Source of the DNA: Myrmaecium sp. VS I D KN 1
Lineage: Eukaryota; Ascomycota; Dothideomycetes; Valsariales; Valsariaceae
Direction of reading: 5' to 3'
DNA: 64,000 nt
Assembly: GCA_019775845.1 (NCBI GenBank)
Contig: JADQAV010000002.1
Location: forward strand, 372,001-436,000
Position numbers and translations under genes: made by a program. How positions within the stretch are numbered: position 1 is the first letter of the stretch; each line of letters opens with the position of its first letter. A model generated the notes under the pieces. That model was not told where the DNA came from. It saw only the letters and a program-made list of their open reading frames with translations, and did no database searches. Of the stretch, positions 10,685 to 22,462 are shown one piece after another.

Positions 10685-11646
10685 TCAGTGCGCCGCGACC
10701 GCCATTGCACCTCCGGATCCAAACCACCGACGACCCTTCGTCTTCTTAGGCGGCACGGTGGAATCGGGTTTCGATCCCGTCTCAACGACCGACGTCATGC
10801 CCTCCTCCTTACCCTCCGTGGCGCCAAGCTTGTGAGGGAAGAGCGTGAAGTTGGCGGCGCCACCACCGGCATGGGCGATTTCGAGGGTCGTAGGTGCGGG
10901 AGGGGTAGCCGGAGAAGGGTGCGGTGCAGGCGGTTTGAGTTCAAGATCTTCTGCTCCGGTGACGGGGGTCTGGTTAGCCTTGGTGTGCTGGACGGACCCA
11001 TGGGGGTTTGGTGGGTGACAGGGCTTACGGGAGCTGGAGCTGGAGCTGGAAGCGGTAGAGGCCGGCGTGGTTGCGAAGGCCTCCGAATTGGAGGGCTTTT
11101 CACCCTCATCTTCTATGGAGTGCTGTTAGACGCAGGACCAGCATACCACGACAATGCTGACATACCTTCCGCCATGGAGATCCTCGTCAACGAGTTGGTG
11201 GCGAGAGGGCTTCGCTTCGTCGTAGGGGTACTTGCGCCGTGAAGACTGACGGCACGAGAGCTACTGGCGTGGGAGAAGTAGACGCGGCTTTCCGGGCGAG
11301 AAGAAGGACCGGCATAGCCATACGGAGCCGACTGAACACTGGACGGACGCGGCCGTTGCATGATGGAGTCGATGGAGAGATCTCCAGGCATAAACGGTCG
11401 AGTGGGAAGGCTGATTTCGCTGCTGCTCCGTGACATGGCCGTACTTTTACGCTTATGATGTGCCTCGATCTTGGCCTTTGCTTCGGCAGAGGTCCATCTC
11501 ATCGGGCACGCTGACAGAGCATCCTGCTCAGCATGGGTGGGAACGTGGCGATAAGGGGTTGAGGAGGGCGCGGAGTGGTCGGCCCGCTGCGATTTGTGGG
11601 CGTCCGCGGCCTGCTTGGCTTTCTTGATCCGCGTGAAGAGAGGCAT
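10685..11646 (-). CDS. Conserved fungal protein of unknown function
   Basis: Two exons (11166-11646 and 10685-11112) join across a 53-nt intron (donor GTATGT, acceptor CCATAG) to 302 residues. The N-terminus MPLFTRIKKAKQAADAHK is followed by YRHVPTHAEQDALSACP. This YRHVPTHA-type segment is, from memory, a recurring signature of uncharacterised Pezizomycotina proteins. The remainder is Ser/Pro/Thr-rich and probably disordered. It has basic patches, a Ser run, and a basic near-C-terminal segment (PPKKTKGRRWFGSGG). No enzyme motif, membrane helix or signal peptide is visible. The open frame extends upstream to 11919 without a stop, but the conserved start at 11646 is preferred. Function unknown. 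Confidence 0.65.
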
Positions 11647-12414
11647 GTAGACGGAAAAGACAGGGCTGGCGGGAGAGGTTGGCTGCTTGGTACAAGCCTG
11701 AAGCACTTGTGTAAGGAAAAGTTGCGGGGTACAATGTTGGGGTAGAGCAAGAGAAGTTGAACGGGCGTGGAGGCCAGATAAATGACTGTAGGACGTGCCG
11801 TGTCCCGATGGACAGCTTCCGACACGGATGTCCGCCTGGATCGAGGATAGGCAGAGCTGAAACCGTTCCGTGGCAACGTGCGTCCGGTAGCGAACCAGAT
11901 CCAAGGAGGGATAAAACAAGGTCTCACAGGAGATAGCGGAAGCGAAGTAAGATTAACGAGAGTCGATGATTCCTAAAATAAGGAGGCGAGACGGGTCAAA
12001 ACCAGTTGGGACGCTCTCGACACTTGCCTATTCGGGAATGACCCAATACAAATGTCAGTGTACTTTAGCTTCCCCGACAGCGTGGGGGCGTTCCATTGGA
12101 CTGCCGCTCACGCCAGAGCCATGTTGTCTTGACCAGGCGGTACGCGACGTGAGGTATGTCGTCGAGGGCGCAGCGCAGCGGACGTGCAGTCGATACTTTG
12201 GATCGAGGTGAGATATGCGTTGGCCCTGGCGGTTCGACCAGTGGGGATGTCGCGGACCAATGTTGTTGGGGATGCTTGTCGAGATGATAGGAACAGACAC
12301 CGCCATCCCGGCTGGCAACGTTTCCGCATGCGAAACGCGCGGGATGATCACAGACTAGAAGGCCAAGTTCGCGGTTCTTGGAAGGCTTAGAAGCCGTTGT
12401 ATTCAGGATTGGCT

Positions 12415-13526
12415 TCATGTCAAAGCTAGTGGCCGCGTGGCTTGTGGATGGCTCGGTCGGCGGCAGCCATGGCGTGCTCGGTTGACATTGGCGACGAAGA
12501 CGGTTCCTCCTGCCAGGCGAGCTTTCATTTGCGAAGCTGTCCCTGTACGTACATATAACCGTGATGCGGTAACGAGGGGATACACATACCTCCTCCCGCC
12601 GCTGTCTACGGCTCTGCCACAGCACAGCGTGCGCGGTTCGCCGAAAACGTGGAGATGCTGCTCGGCCACCGCGGCGGGGGAAATGAGTGTCCGCATCGGA
12701 ACGACGGTTGCACGTCAAATTCGCTCATGGCCATCCGTGAGCCACTGCATCCTCAGCCAGCCGCTAGAGCAGTCAGCCTGAAGCGGAAGCTATTCTCGCG
12801 GCTGAAGCCTGAGCGCGGCTCTGGAGACTGTTGTGAAGATATCGGAAAACGGCTAGTGACGGCCTGTGGTTGGTCGATGTACCTGCCTATCTTCCCTTGG
12901 AAGTCTGTCTTGATACGAGCAATGAGCTGTTCCGCACGCCACATGCGTCGCGGGAGATACTAAAAGCTGGAAGGATCGAGGACGATCACGGTTCCGTTCA
13001 AACGTGCGCTGAGGTCCGCGGCGAAGCTCAACCAGTTTCCGCCAACCTGTCGCCTGGTGAGTGGACTGGAAGGTGTTTGTAATCACGGCAGGGCTGCAGT
13101 CCCAGGAAGGTATTCCGAAGGGATCCTGGTAACACGGCAAGCCATTGCTTATGTGCAGCTGGAGGATGTCGTGCTCACATCGATTCTGCAATGCCACGAG
13201 CTGATGACTGTGGTTCTCGTAGTGAACGGCGTCGAAAATGACAACTCCTGTACGGTTAAAGAGCTTGGCGGCGTTAGAAACGCACTCAATCCATATAACA
13301 TCATGGCCATGTCTGGTAGTTCATCGGGGAGTTTTCCCCAGACGTCTCGTTGCGATGATGTTACGACGACGGCGCGGCCGTTGCAGCAGGTGGACTTCCA
13401 CCTAACCATCCTCCCGTTGTGGGTCGCCCAACCGCAATAGGCAGGTTCGTCAGGTAGCCGCTCTTCATGCACCAGCACAACATGGGAGTAGGTAGAGTTA
13501 TCTTCATGAGCGATGCAGAAGGAGCT
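12415..13526 (-). other. Possible unrecognised intron-rich or decayed gene
   Basis: Minus-strand blocks look protein-like but change frame. The first covers 13526-13305 (YSHVVLVHEERLPDEPAYCG and onward). The second covers about 13317-13130 (WIECVSNAAKLFNRTGVVIF and onward). The third covers about 13046-12967 (VGGNWLSFAADLSARLNGTV) and the fourth 12944-12753 (MWRAEQLIARIKTDFQGKIG). Candidate small introns can be placed between some blocks in phase, for example a GTGTTA to CACCAG intron near 13132-13053. A GTATGT to GTACAG intron lies near 12590-12543. The plus strand is also open over 13057-13440, so even the strand is uncertain. No family was recognised. Confidence 0.22.
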
Positions 13527-14518
13527 CTAAACCCCTCTTCTGGCGGATATACTGCCTATATTCTCGTAGAGGATGGGATGTTCAGCACCCGTATTGCGAT
13601 GGACGGGATTAAAGCCCAGCAGCGGAGAAACACCATGATGCAGAGGAGGCACTTTATTCCATATAGCTTCGTTCTCTCGCTTCCTTATTCTTCACGTATG
13701 GAAGCATGATAGCACTGAGCTCAGGTATACACATGTTAACCGTATGTACATGCATCACTGCCACTACTATCTTGCTTCCACGGCACGGGTCTTGAGCTGT
13801 TGCGGCCTACAAAGGCCTGAACGTTGCCTACATACAAGGAGCATTGTCTTTCCATTTATCATCCCTGGCGAGACATCTTCGACGTCTTATACAATCCGTA
13901 CTCCCTAATGACCTTTCAGAGGTACTTAACGACTTCACGGTTGGCTGCCTGGTACTCAGTGAGATGCGGCATGTTTATGTCAGCAATCTGTTCGGTCATC
14001 GGTTTCGGGTGGGACCAGCCGTTGGAGGAGGTTTTGCATCATCGTCGGGCGGGCGCTTACCGTAGGTTCGACTTCTTTTGCCCTGCTTCATGCTTCACGC
14101 TTCACGCTTTCTCACGTCTGGCGCCTGTTCTTCAGCATCGCGGCGCGATTGTGTGTTTGCACCCCATAACTATCGATTCCATCTAGCGACAGCATCGACA
14201 GTCTGAGCATCAACATCGCATCACTGGATACATACTGCATCCTTCAGTATACTGTACCTACCTTCCCCTCCTCCTCACTTTGCGCGGACCGGTGCAGCAG
14301 AGGTACATACCATAGTACCTATTCATCTTCTATACTGTGAGGTCTTCCTACTCCTACAACAGTACCGACTGCACCCCGCCGGCCGGACCCACTCACTCAC
14401 CCACCCACCGCCCGACTGCCCGTCCGTCTGTTGCCTCACCGACTTCCCCCGGGCCCCCGTTTCTGCCAGCCACCATCCCGTCGTCGGTCCTGTGACGGAT
14501 CGGTTATCGGTGGTGTGG

Positions 14519-14543
14519 CAGCCTGGCAGCCTGGCAGCCTGGC
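14519..14543. repeat. GCCTGGCA short tandem repeat
   Basis: Three head-to-tail copies of GCCTGGCA lie about 570 bp upstream of the PSY2 start codon. Confidence 0.85.
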
Positions 14544-15107
14544 GTGTGCACCTGGAGGCGGCCTGAGGTGTGTGTGCCCTGGTGCCCTGGTATGCTCTGG
14601 CACTCTGGTCCCCGTCCCCTCCGGTTGGTGCTCTGTCGCCCCCGGCCGATTCTCACCGTCCTCCATCCTTAGCCGCAGCGCAGCGCCTTGGCCCCGAACC
14701 TGCCAGCGACCGCGGCACACCTTGAATCTCCGCCTGCAAAACACGACGCGACCGTCCGAAACGCTCCCGCTGATCTGCTCGCCTCCATCATCGTTGCGAC
14801 CGACCATATCGTGAACCCCTCGTCGAGCACTCCTCTGCGACCGTGACACGACAGCGACGAGCCGCCCGCTCTCGCGCCGTGCAGTGTGCGTCGCGCACCT
14901 CTCCGCCGACAACCCCATCCTCCCTCCCACCCCTCGCCATCGCCCGTCTGCGCATCTCGTCCGGCCCTTCGAAGCACCGCCCACGTTCCTGTCGTACCGC
15001 CGCCCGCCGCGCATCGTCATCCTGCGCACCTCTTCCGTCCGCCGTCCACGCTCCGGAGGGTCCTCACACCCAGTCCGGAGTGGCGGTAGCGCACGACTTC
15101 ACCTACT

Positions 15108-18100
15108 ATGGCCCTTGCCCCGCCAGCCAATGATCGCAAGCGCGTCAAAGTCTACGAGCTCAAGAATAACGATTGGTTCGACCGAGGGACGGGCTTCTGC
15201 CAGGGCTCGATCGTGAATGTCAGTCTCCCGTCGCGCCGTTGCGTTCTGGCGGCGTGCTGACCTTGCGCGCCGTCGCACGGCCCCTCTCCACTCCACGAAC
15301 CCTTCTGCTAACGCGCTCGGCTGGTACAGGATGAGGCACGAATCTTCGTTCAGTCGGAGGACGACCCGAACCGGACGTTGCTAGAATCAAAGGTGTTCAA
15401 GGGGGATGGATACCAGAAACAGCAAGGTAGCACGCTGACGCTGCCCGCGGCGGATGAATCGGTGCTAACCAGCTAGATTCAGATACCCTGATTGTGTGGA
15501 CCGAGGAAAATGGAACGGACATGGCATTGAGTTTCCAAGAGGCGGAAGGTTGCGAGGCGATTTGGTATGTCCGCACCCTGCCGTGCATGGGATGTCTTGC
15601 GCTTACTCACGTCCGCAGGGAATTTGTTGGTGAGGTCCACAACCGTTTGAATGCGTTATCGGGGCCTGGTAAGACCCTCTCCATGCTCCAGCGATCCCCT
15701 TCGTCCATGGGATTCTCATCCATGTCAGATGACGGCTTGTCCGATGACCTGGTGGAAAATGTACCTTCCATCATGCTGCCGCCGCCCGAGCTGGGAAACC
15801 TCACCGAGGTGGAGAACATGATGCGCGTGGCCAACTCGTCTCCCCAGGGGCGGGATGCTCTGGCGAAGTTTATCGTCTCGGCGGACTACATTCAGAAGCT
15901 CGTGCCGTTGGTGGAGATGGCTGAGGATCTGGAAAGCCTGGAGGACCTACATCGCCTGTGCAACATCATGAAGACCATCATTCTCCTGAACGACAGCACC
16001 ATCATCGAATTCATCGTGACGGATGAGGTGGTGCTGGGGGTGGTTGGCGCGCTGGAGTACGACCCGGACTTCCCTTGCCACAAAGCCAACCACCGACAGT
16101 ATCTGGCGGATGAATCCAAATTCAAAGAGGTGGTAAAGATAGAAAACCCGGATGTTAAGAAGAAGATACACTACACGTACCGGCTGCAGTACCTCAAAGA
16201 CGTGGTTTTGGCCCGGATATTAGACGACCCCACTTTCTCCGTACTCAACTCCCTCATCTTCTTCCACCAGGTCGAGATCGTACAGAATCTACAGGCAAAC
16301 GCGGCATTTCTGAAGGAGTTATTTGGCATTTTTGGCTCGCAAGAGGCGGACGCCCAGCGCAAGAAGGACGCCGTTCTGTTCATTCAGCAATGCTGTGCCG
16401 TAGCTAAAAGCCTACAGGCCAACGCCCGGGCACAGCTGTATCAGAACTTCATCAGTCACGGGCTGTTCGGCGTCATCACGTATGCGCTACGGCACGGCGA
16501 TGCATCCGTCCGCGTGGCAGGAACGGACATTCTTGTAGCCCTGATTGATCACGACGCCTTAATGATGCGCTCGCAGATCTTCAAAGCTATCTATGATAAC
16601 ACGAAACCGCTTACCGACACGCTGATCGAGCTTCTTCTCATCGAGGTGGATTTGGGCGTGAAGGCGCAGATGGCGGATGCGATCAAGGTGCTGCTCGACC
16701 CTACACAGAACCAGCAGTCCATCGACGCCTTGAGCCGGAACAACGGCGACCTGATGGCGAAGTTCCGACCTGCCGTGCCTGCTACGCCAGGAAGTGAATT
16801 CCCGATTGACAACTTCTTCACTCGATCGGCGATGAAGCTGTTCCAGCCCCTTTGCGAGCTGGACGACAGCAAAGACATGTCGAACTTATCCATCACCGAA
16901 ACTTCTCTGTACAGTCATCTCATGGAAACTCTTACCTTCTTCGTCCGCCAACACACCTACCGGATGAAGTTTCTCATCCGCAGTAGCGACTTACCCGTCA
17001 AGGTCGCGCGGCTGATGGCCTCTCCTGAAAAGCATCTCAAACTCAGTACGTCTGCCCTGAACATTCCCTACTCACGTCCACGCATAGCTAACTTTTTCGC
17101 AGCCGCCCTGAAATTCTTCCGCGTCATGATCGGTATGCACGAGCCGACATACAACAAAGCCATCATCGACAACCGGCTCATCGAGCCAATCCTGAACATC
17201 CTCTTCGAAACCATGCCCCGCGACAACCTCCTCAACTCCGCCTGCCTCGAGCTGTTCGAATTCATCAAGCGCGAGAACATCCGGCCCATCCTCGACTACG
17301 TCGTGGAGAATTACCGGGACAAGCTCGAGCCGATCACGTACGTCTCCACCTTCCAGGAGCTCATCAACCGGTACGAGCAGATCCACGCCCCGCCGCCCTC
17401 GGACGCCGACCACTCCTTCACCAGCCAAGACACCGACAGCACGCCGCAGCCGCAGCCACGCGTGGTCCACGGCGGCCGCTGGCAAGGCCTCACCGAAGCG
17501 GATCCAGACGAGGAAGCCTACTTCAACGGACCCGACGACGACGAGGACGACGAAATAGCAGACGAAGATGGCGGCAGCGGCGGTGCAGCCGGATCAACCA
17601 TGCATACCTCACCAGCCGCCGCCGCCGCGGGACCGGTCAAGCCTGTCGTCGCCAACGGCAGCGGCTCCGGCGCCTCCCCAATCCGACCCCTCGTCAACTA
17701 CCCAGACGAAGACGACGACGACGACGCCGCCGACGAGGACGCGGACTCGGACGACATGGACGTGCTCGCGGCGCCGCACACGCCCGCCGACATCCGCTCC
17801 GACGCCTCGCGTTCGCAGACCCCCGTGCCGGTTCCCGCTCCTACTCCGCCCCCGCCGGAACGCCTCTCCGAAAAGCGCCGGCGGGCGGAGGAAGATGACG
17901 ATGAGGAGGATGAGCTGGGGCGGTTGAGCAGCAGCGGTGGGGTTTGTGCTGGCAGTGGTGGTAGCAGTAGCAGTAATAAGCGGCGCAGCTCGGCGGGGGG
18001 TTTTAGTGGGAGTCCGCGTGCTGCTGGGGCGGGACGGGCAAGTGGTGGCGGTATGACGTTGCGGAAGCGAGGGGCTGTTGGTGCGTCGCGTGGTTCTGGG

Positions 18101-18283
18101 GGGGAGAAGAAGATTGCGATTTCGTTGGCGGTGAAGAGGGGTGCGGTGTCCTCAGGTGGGAGTGGAGGTAGTAGTCCGACTACGGCGGCGACGGCGGGTG
18201 AGGGAGGTGGAGGAGCGGAGGGAAAAGAGAGTGGGGAGGGTGGTACAACCACCACTGCTAGTAGTAGTCGGAAAAAGAAGTAG
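15108..18283 (+). CDS. psy2: PP4 regulatory subunit 3 (PSY2/SMEK, SMK-1 domain)
   Basis: Five exons (15108-15218, 15330-15426, 15477-15564, 15619-17045, 17103-18283) give 967 residues. Residues 1-110 form the RanBD/PH-like N-domain (KRVKVYELKNNDWFDRGTGF, then IWEFVGEVHNR). The SMK-1/DUF625 region and armadillo-like helices follow (LPPPELGNLTEVENMMRVAN; PDFPCHKANHRQYL; LKLTALKFFRVMIGMHEPTY). The last 250 residues are low-complexity: acidic Asp/Glu runs, then Ser/Gly-rich and a basic KKK end. The protein targets the PP4 catalytic subunit to phospho-substrates, including gamma-H2AX/Rad53-type DNA-damage targets in yeast. Introns 3 (54 nt) and 4 (57 nt) are multiples of three without stops, so retention would insert 18 and 19 residues in frame. 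The start sits just before the conserved N-domain. Confidence 0.93.
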
Positions 18284-18870
18284 GTAGACATCCCATGTCA
18301 TGTCATGTCGGGGGGGGTGGTGGGTGGTGGTGGGTGGTGGGAAGGGGTTCATTAGCTAGCTCTCTTCTTTTCTTCTTCTTCCTTTTCATGTCGTTATTGG
18401 TTCGAGAATCTATACTGATACCGAAACCGAAACCGGAACTGAAAATCCCCCTTTTCTCCTTCCTCTCTCCTTTCGTGTCGGTTATTTCTTTCTTATCCAC
18501 CTTCGTGTTCCTATTCTGGGCCTTCTTCGCTTTCCCCTTTCTCCTATCCTTTTCTTTTCGTCAGGGGTTGGGGGGTTTGAGGGAAAAGGAAAGGAATGGG
18601 TGAGTGTATGTATGTGTGTATGTATGGAGATCGAAACGTGTCATGCCCACGCTCCCTTTTTTCGGCTTCTTTCTGACGTGTTTGGTGCGATTGATGAGCC
18701 CGGTAATATGGGAGATACATACACAGACAGAGAGGAACGAGACGCAACAAAACAAAACCAAATGCCACACACACACGAACAAGCAAGCATATATACGATT
18801 CCCCCCAGTCCCCCATACCCAAAAACAGAAAGGAAAAAGGAAACACCCCCTCCCTTATACCTCCCACCAA
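18284..18870. other. Intergenic, convergent PSY2 / carrier 3' ends
   Basis: G-rich GGTGGTGGGT repeats at 18310-18345 and T/C-rich tracts follow the PSY2 stop. A GTATGTATGT run occurs at 18605-18625. No gene supported. Confidence 0.6.
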
Positions 18871-20083
18871 TCACTCCTCATAAACCCCCCCCTCCAGCAC
18901 CTCCCTCCCCGACTCAAGGACCTGCTTCAAATACTCATACACGGTAAACGTGACCGCCTGACCAGGCGCGACGCGCATGATGCGCGGTGTGATGCCCTTG
19001 TAGAAGCTACGGCTGCCTTCCTGCTTCCACATATCCCTACACCAAAACGCAAAACGCGTCAAAGTCAGCGAAGCCATCCTTTGGGAGAGGAGGGGGAGGA
19101 TTTCAGGGTTCATTACCTCGAGATATTCACGATGCGCGACAACGCCGTCTCACCCGGCTGCGCGGGGGTCTTCTGGAGCCGGGTTTTAATCGTATCGATG
19201 GGTGCGTTACTCAGCGGGCCCATGGCGCCGGAAACCAAGCCGATGAGGCTCGTCTGCCACGCAGGGAGGTCGGTCAGGCCCTGATGGCGCTGGAGGGCGT
19301 CGCGAAACGCGGCGTAGGCGGTGAAGTTGACGGCCTGGTTGGACCCTTGGCGGAGGGCGGTGAGGGAGACGCCGCGGTACAGGGCCGAGGCGCCCTCCTC
19401 CCGCACCACCGTGTACAGCGCGTGCGCCGCGTTCCGGTACTTGGGCACGTCGAGCGGGTCGGCCATGCTGTGGTGTTGGGCTTGCAGGCGGATCTTGATG
19501 ACTTCCATGGGCGTCACGACGGCGACGGCTTCGGTGACCCCCGCGGCGAGCCCGGCGAGGAAGGTGCGACGTCCGCTGACGGTGCCGGTGGTCGGGTCGG
19601 CGAGCAGTTGCTTGTACCATTCGTAGGAGGTGAAGCGGATGGCCATCTTGGGCACGATCCCTGTTAGTACCGCGCCCAGGCCTTTGTAGAGCCCTAGGGG
19701 TGTTTCCCGCTTGACGATCTCGGCTCCAGTCCGGAGGAAGCCACGGCGGGGTGCCTGGAGAGAGATGGGAGGTTAGGATGGGTGGGTGGTTGGAGGTATG
19801 AAGGGGGGAAGCAAACGTACCCCTGGCGCTCTCGCTCGTCTCGAGAGTTGCATGCGCACTTTGATCGTGTCTGTGAAGCACTTCATCAGTGGACGTCTAA
19901 GGAAAGACGGATGCAGGTATGCTCTCGACGAACGCAAACCCAACCCACATCCAGAATTGTTCACATACCCAACGGATGACAGACAAGCGCCTCCATCATA
20001 CCAGCACCACCACCGGCGATGAGGTTTGTCGCTGCGCTCGCCGGCTTCTTGCCGTCCGGGCCATTGACGGATCGCGCCGACAT
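18871..20083 (-). CDS. sfc1: Mitochondrial succinate/fumarate carrier (Sfc1/Acr1 type)
   Basis: Four exons (19969-20083, 19821-19870, 19117-19754, 18871-19036) give 322 residues, a typical mitochondrial carrier length and that of yeast Sfc1. The three carrier signatures are present: CHPLDTIKVRMQ, TPMEVIKIRLQ and APIDTIKTRLQ. Each starts an odd-numbered helix of a threefold repeat. LSRRARAPG after repeat 1, and GLYKGLGAVLTGIVPKMAIR, are characteristic of succinate/fumarate carriers. The protein exchanges cytosolic succinate for mitochondrial fumarate and is needed for growth on C2 compounds such as acetate or ethanol, linking the glyoxylate and TCA cycles. It is called acuL in Aspergillus. Another carrier subfamily is possible but less likely given the local motifs. 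Confidence 0.88.
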
Positions 20084-20574
20084 CGTGTGTGCTGTCTGGG
20101 ATCGCTATCGAACGAGGGAGGAGAAGGAGAAGAGAAGACGGAACACGGCGGAGGTCGCGTGTGCGCGGAGGACCGGTTGATGCGCGCTGGTGCTTCGTTG
20201 GACTCGGATGCGACTGCGAGATGCGAACGCTGCTAATGCGAACCCCTTTATTTCCCTTCACTTTTTTCTTATCTCCCTCCCTTCTTATATTCCGTCAAAC
20301 TGCTGAAGAATAATCCTTCGCCGGAAATGCGAAAACCAATGTGTTTTGTTCGCGGTGGAGGTCGAGGTGGGGGAAGGTCCCAAAAAATCCGGGGTAAAAC
20401 GAGGAGGTGACTCCGGAGATGCGGAGGAGGGAAGCGCGGGGCAGCGGGCGCGGGGCAGCGGGCGCGGCGGCGGCGGGGCGGGCGACCAAGCCTCCGGGTA
20501 AGGAGGGATGGGGGGGGTTCACTCCCGATTTCTTCCTCGATTTTCTTGTTGGAGATTGAGGCGCGATGAAGATC

Positions 20575-20601
20575 TTTTTTTTTTTTTTTTTTTTTTTTTT
20601 T
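20575..20601. repeat. Poly(T) tract of 27 bases
   Basis: Uninterrupted run of 27 T on the plus strand, about 490 bp upstream of the carrier start codon. Such runs can be nucleosome-excluding promoter elements, or the tail of an old retroposed copy. No element is recognisable next to it. Confidence 0.9.
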
Positions 20602-22280
20602 CTTAGTTGGCTGGAGGCGGATGCCTGTTCACTGTTGTCCTGTATAGCAGGGTATCCTCGGATGTCAACAAGGTAGGTAGGTAGATCGTTGGATAAGTCG
20701 AAGAAGAAGAGAGACAACGACAGCGTGAACCGGAATCCAGAGGAAAGTAAGAGTGGGAGAGAGAGAAAGTCCCAACCAGAGCCGGAGAGGAAATCGAGCC
20801 TTTTAGACTATCCAAGATCTCCACGCGAAGATGTAAATATGTGAGTGAGTCAAGCACGAACGAAAGAAAAAGGGGACTCCGAAAATGGGCCCCCTTCATC
20901 CCTCCATTCACCCATCCTCCATTTCTCCCTCCAACAGCGGCGGGTCACCAGGGACCGCCGCCGGTCATGGTCCCTAGGTACTTAGCGAAACGCCCAGCAT
21001 CAACAATCAACACACAGGACATTTGCCGAGGCAGCAGCGGGAAAGGGAAAGCCGGTCCTGTGAGAGTGAGTAACTAGTTAGTGAGGGAGGTTATGGTAGT
21101 TACGGTAGGAAAAGAGGCCTGGGATTGGCTGGTGCCAAAGGTGATGGAGGGAGTGAGGCTGGGACCCGGTTCCGTCATGATGGCATCTGGACGAGCGGAA
21201 ACGTTGATGGGGAACTTGGAGTTCCCTCGGCGAAAGGCGCGGGGGAGCTGCATGTGGAGTCGTTTTTTGGCTGAGTCAGCTTCGGCTGAAGTTGCATGGG
21301 CGGACGGCACGTGCCTTGTAATACCTTATACAAACAATATGAAACGCATTTCACATGCTGAAATTAAAAGATTAAAAGGATACAGAGATAGAAGACCTAA
21401 GCTATATTATATAGACACATAAACCAAATTCTATATATGAATTATTTCAAAAGTACATACCCTCATCCAACACATGACGTCGGCTACGGATACTCATCCA
21501 CAACCCCCGAGCCTCGGCATCTCCCCCACAACCGCCGCCAAGCACACTTCCACACTTCCACACTTCCACTCTCCCGACCACCTACCTAAATCGCCCGTCC
21601 CGTCTTTTACCGAAACCGGGGAGCGTTCAAAGTCCGAACGTTGCCGAACCGGCATCCTCCCTACTATGTACATACTCCGTACCTACGCTCATTCACTTTG
21701 TGATGCATTCTATAAGAGGGGAGATAGAGACGAGTGACGGTTCCGGCCGTTCGTCCTATTAGTGCAAGAAGATCTGACGACGGAGCAAAAGCAAAAGCGA
21801 AACAGTCACGGAAAAGAAAGGAAAAGAGGCACGGAAGAATGAAAACACGAAGAGGTACGTCGATAGACCGCACTCACTCTACCACCGTACCCTACCGTGC
21901 GAAGACGTGGGGGGGTTAGGATGCTGATATACAGCCAGGTAGAGCAAGATGAAGATAACTATAGCACAAGGGGAGGTATGAGGCGGTGGTTCAGTAACTT
22001 TCAGTATCAGTCCATAGAAGGAAGTATCAGATGTATCAACCCATCAGTAAGTACTTATCAGCCAGTCCGGTCCGTCGGTATCAGCTAGTATCAGTCCACA
22101 CGCACGAGCAAGGAAGCAAGGAAGTAAGGAAGCAAGGAGATGAGGCAGGGATAGAGAGAGGGGATCAACACCCGTAGGAAAGCCACAAAAGAAAAACAAA
22201 CGAAAATGAAAGAGAAGAAGGGGGTAAGACATTCCCCCAGAGTCCACAGTCCCATATTTCCACTTCCACCTTCACAATAC

Positions 22281-22324
22281 CACAGTTTCCACAGTCCCAC
22301 AGTCCCACAGTCCCACGGTCCCAC
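22281..22324. repeat. TCCCACAG octamer tandem repeat
   Basis: Four to five copies of TCCCACAG, the last ones TCCCACGG, lie downstream of the Arf-GEF stop codon. Confidence 0.85.
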
Positions 22325-22462
22325 TGGTTGTAGTCGAAGGTCGACCAGAAACAAAAGAAAACATGGAGAAGTAAAAGGGTAGAAGATGAAAAAAGAAAAA
22401 GAAGTCCATATGCCTACACCCTCCCCTCCTCCCCTCTTCCCTCTCCTCTTCCCTCCTCTACT

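Larger units (their letters stand above)
11647..15107. other. Long spacer without a confident gene (PSY2 promoter at right)
   Basis: 3.46 kb between two divergent genes. Base composition is nearer balance than in the flanking genes. Several 60-130-codon open frames overlap on both strands at 12.05-13.7 kb, and none could be assigned (see the separate low-confidence entry). 14.2-14.4 kb has TACCTA-type words, and 14.5-15.1 kb is GC-rich PSY2 leader sequence. Confidence 0.5.
20084..22462. other. Long intergenic spacer (carrier promoter / Arf-GEF 3' flank)
   Basis: It contains a tandem GCGGGGCAGCGGGC duplication near 20437-20470, a 27-base T run, and a GGTA run at 20671-20684. An AT-rich block lies at 21310-21450 and a CCCACAGT repeat near 22281. 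Open frames at 21074-21422 overlap on both strands and match nothing recognised. Confidence 0.55.

Noticed and set aside
10970-11028. Possible extra intron (GTAAGC to CAG) in the unknown-function gene
   Set aside because: It is 59 nt, so removing it would shift the frame away from the downstream reading. The unspliced frame stays open to the stop.
20575-20601. Poly(T) run as the tail of a retroposed element
   Set aside because: No element body, target-site duplication or coding remnant is recognisable on either side.
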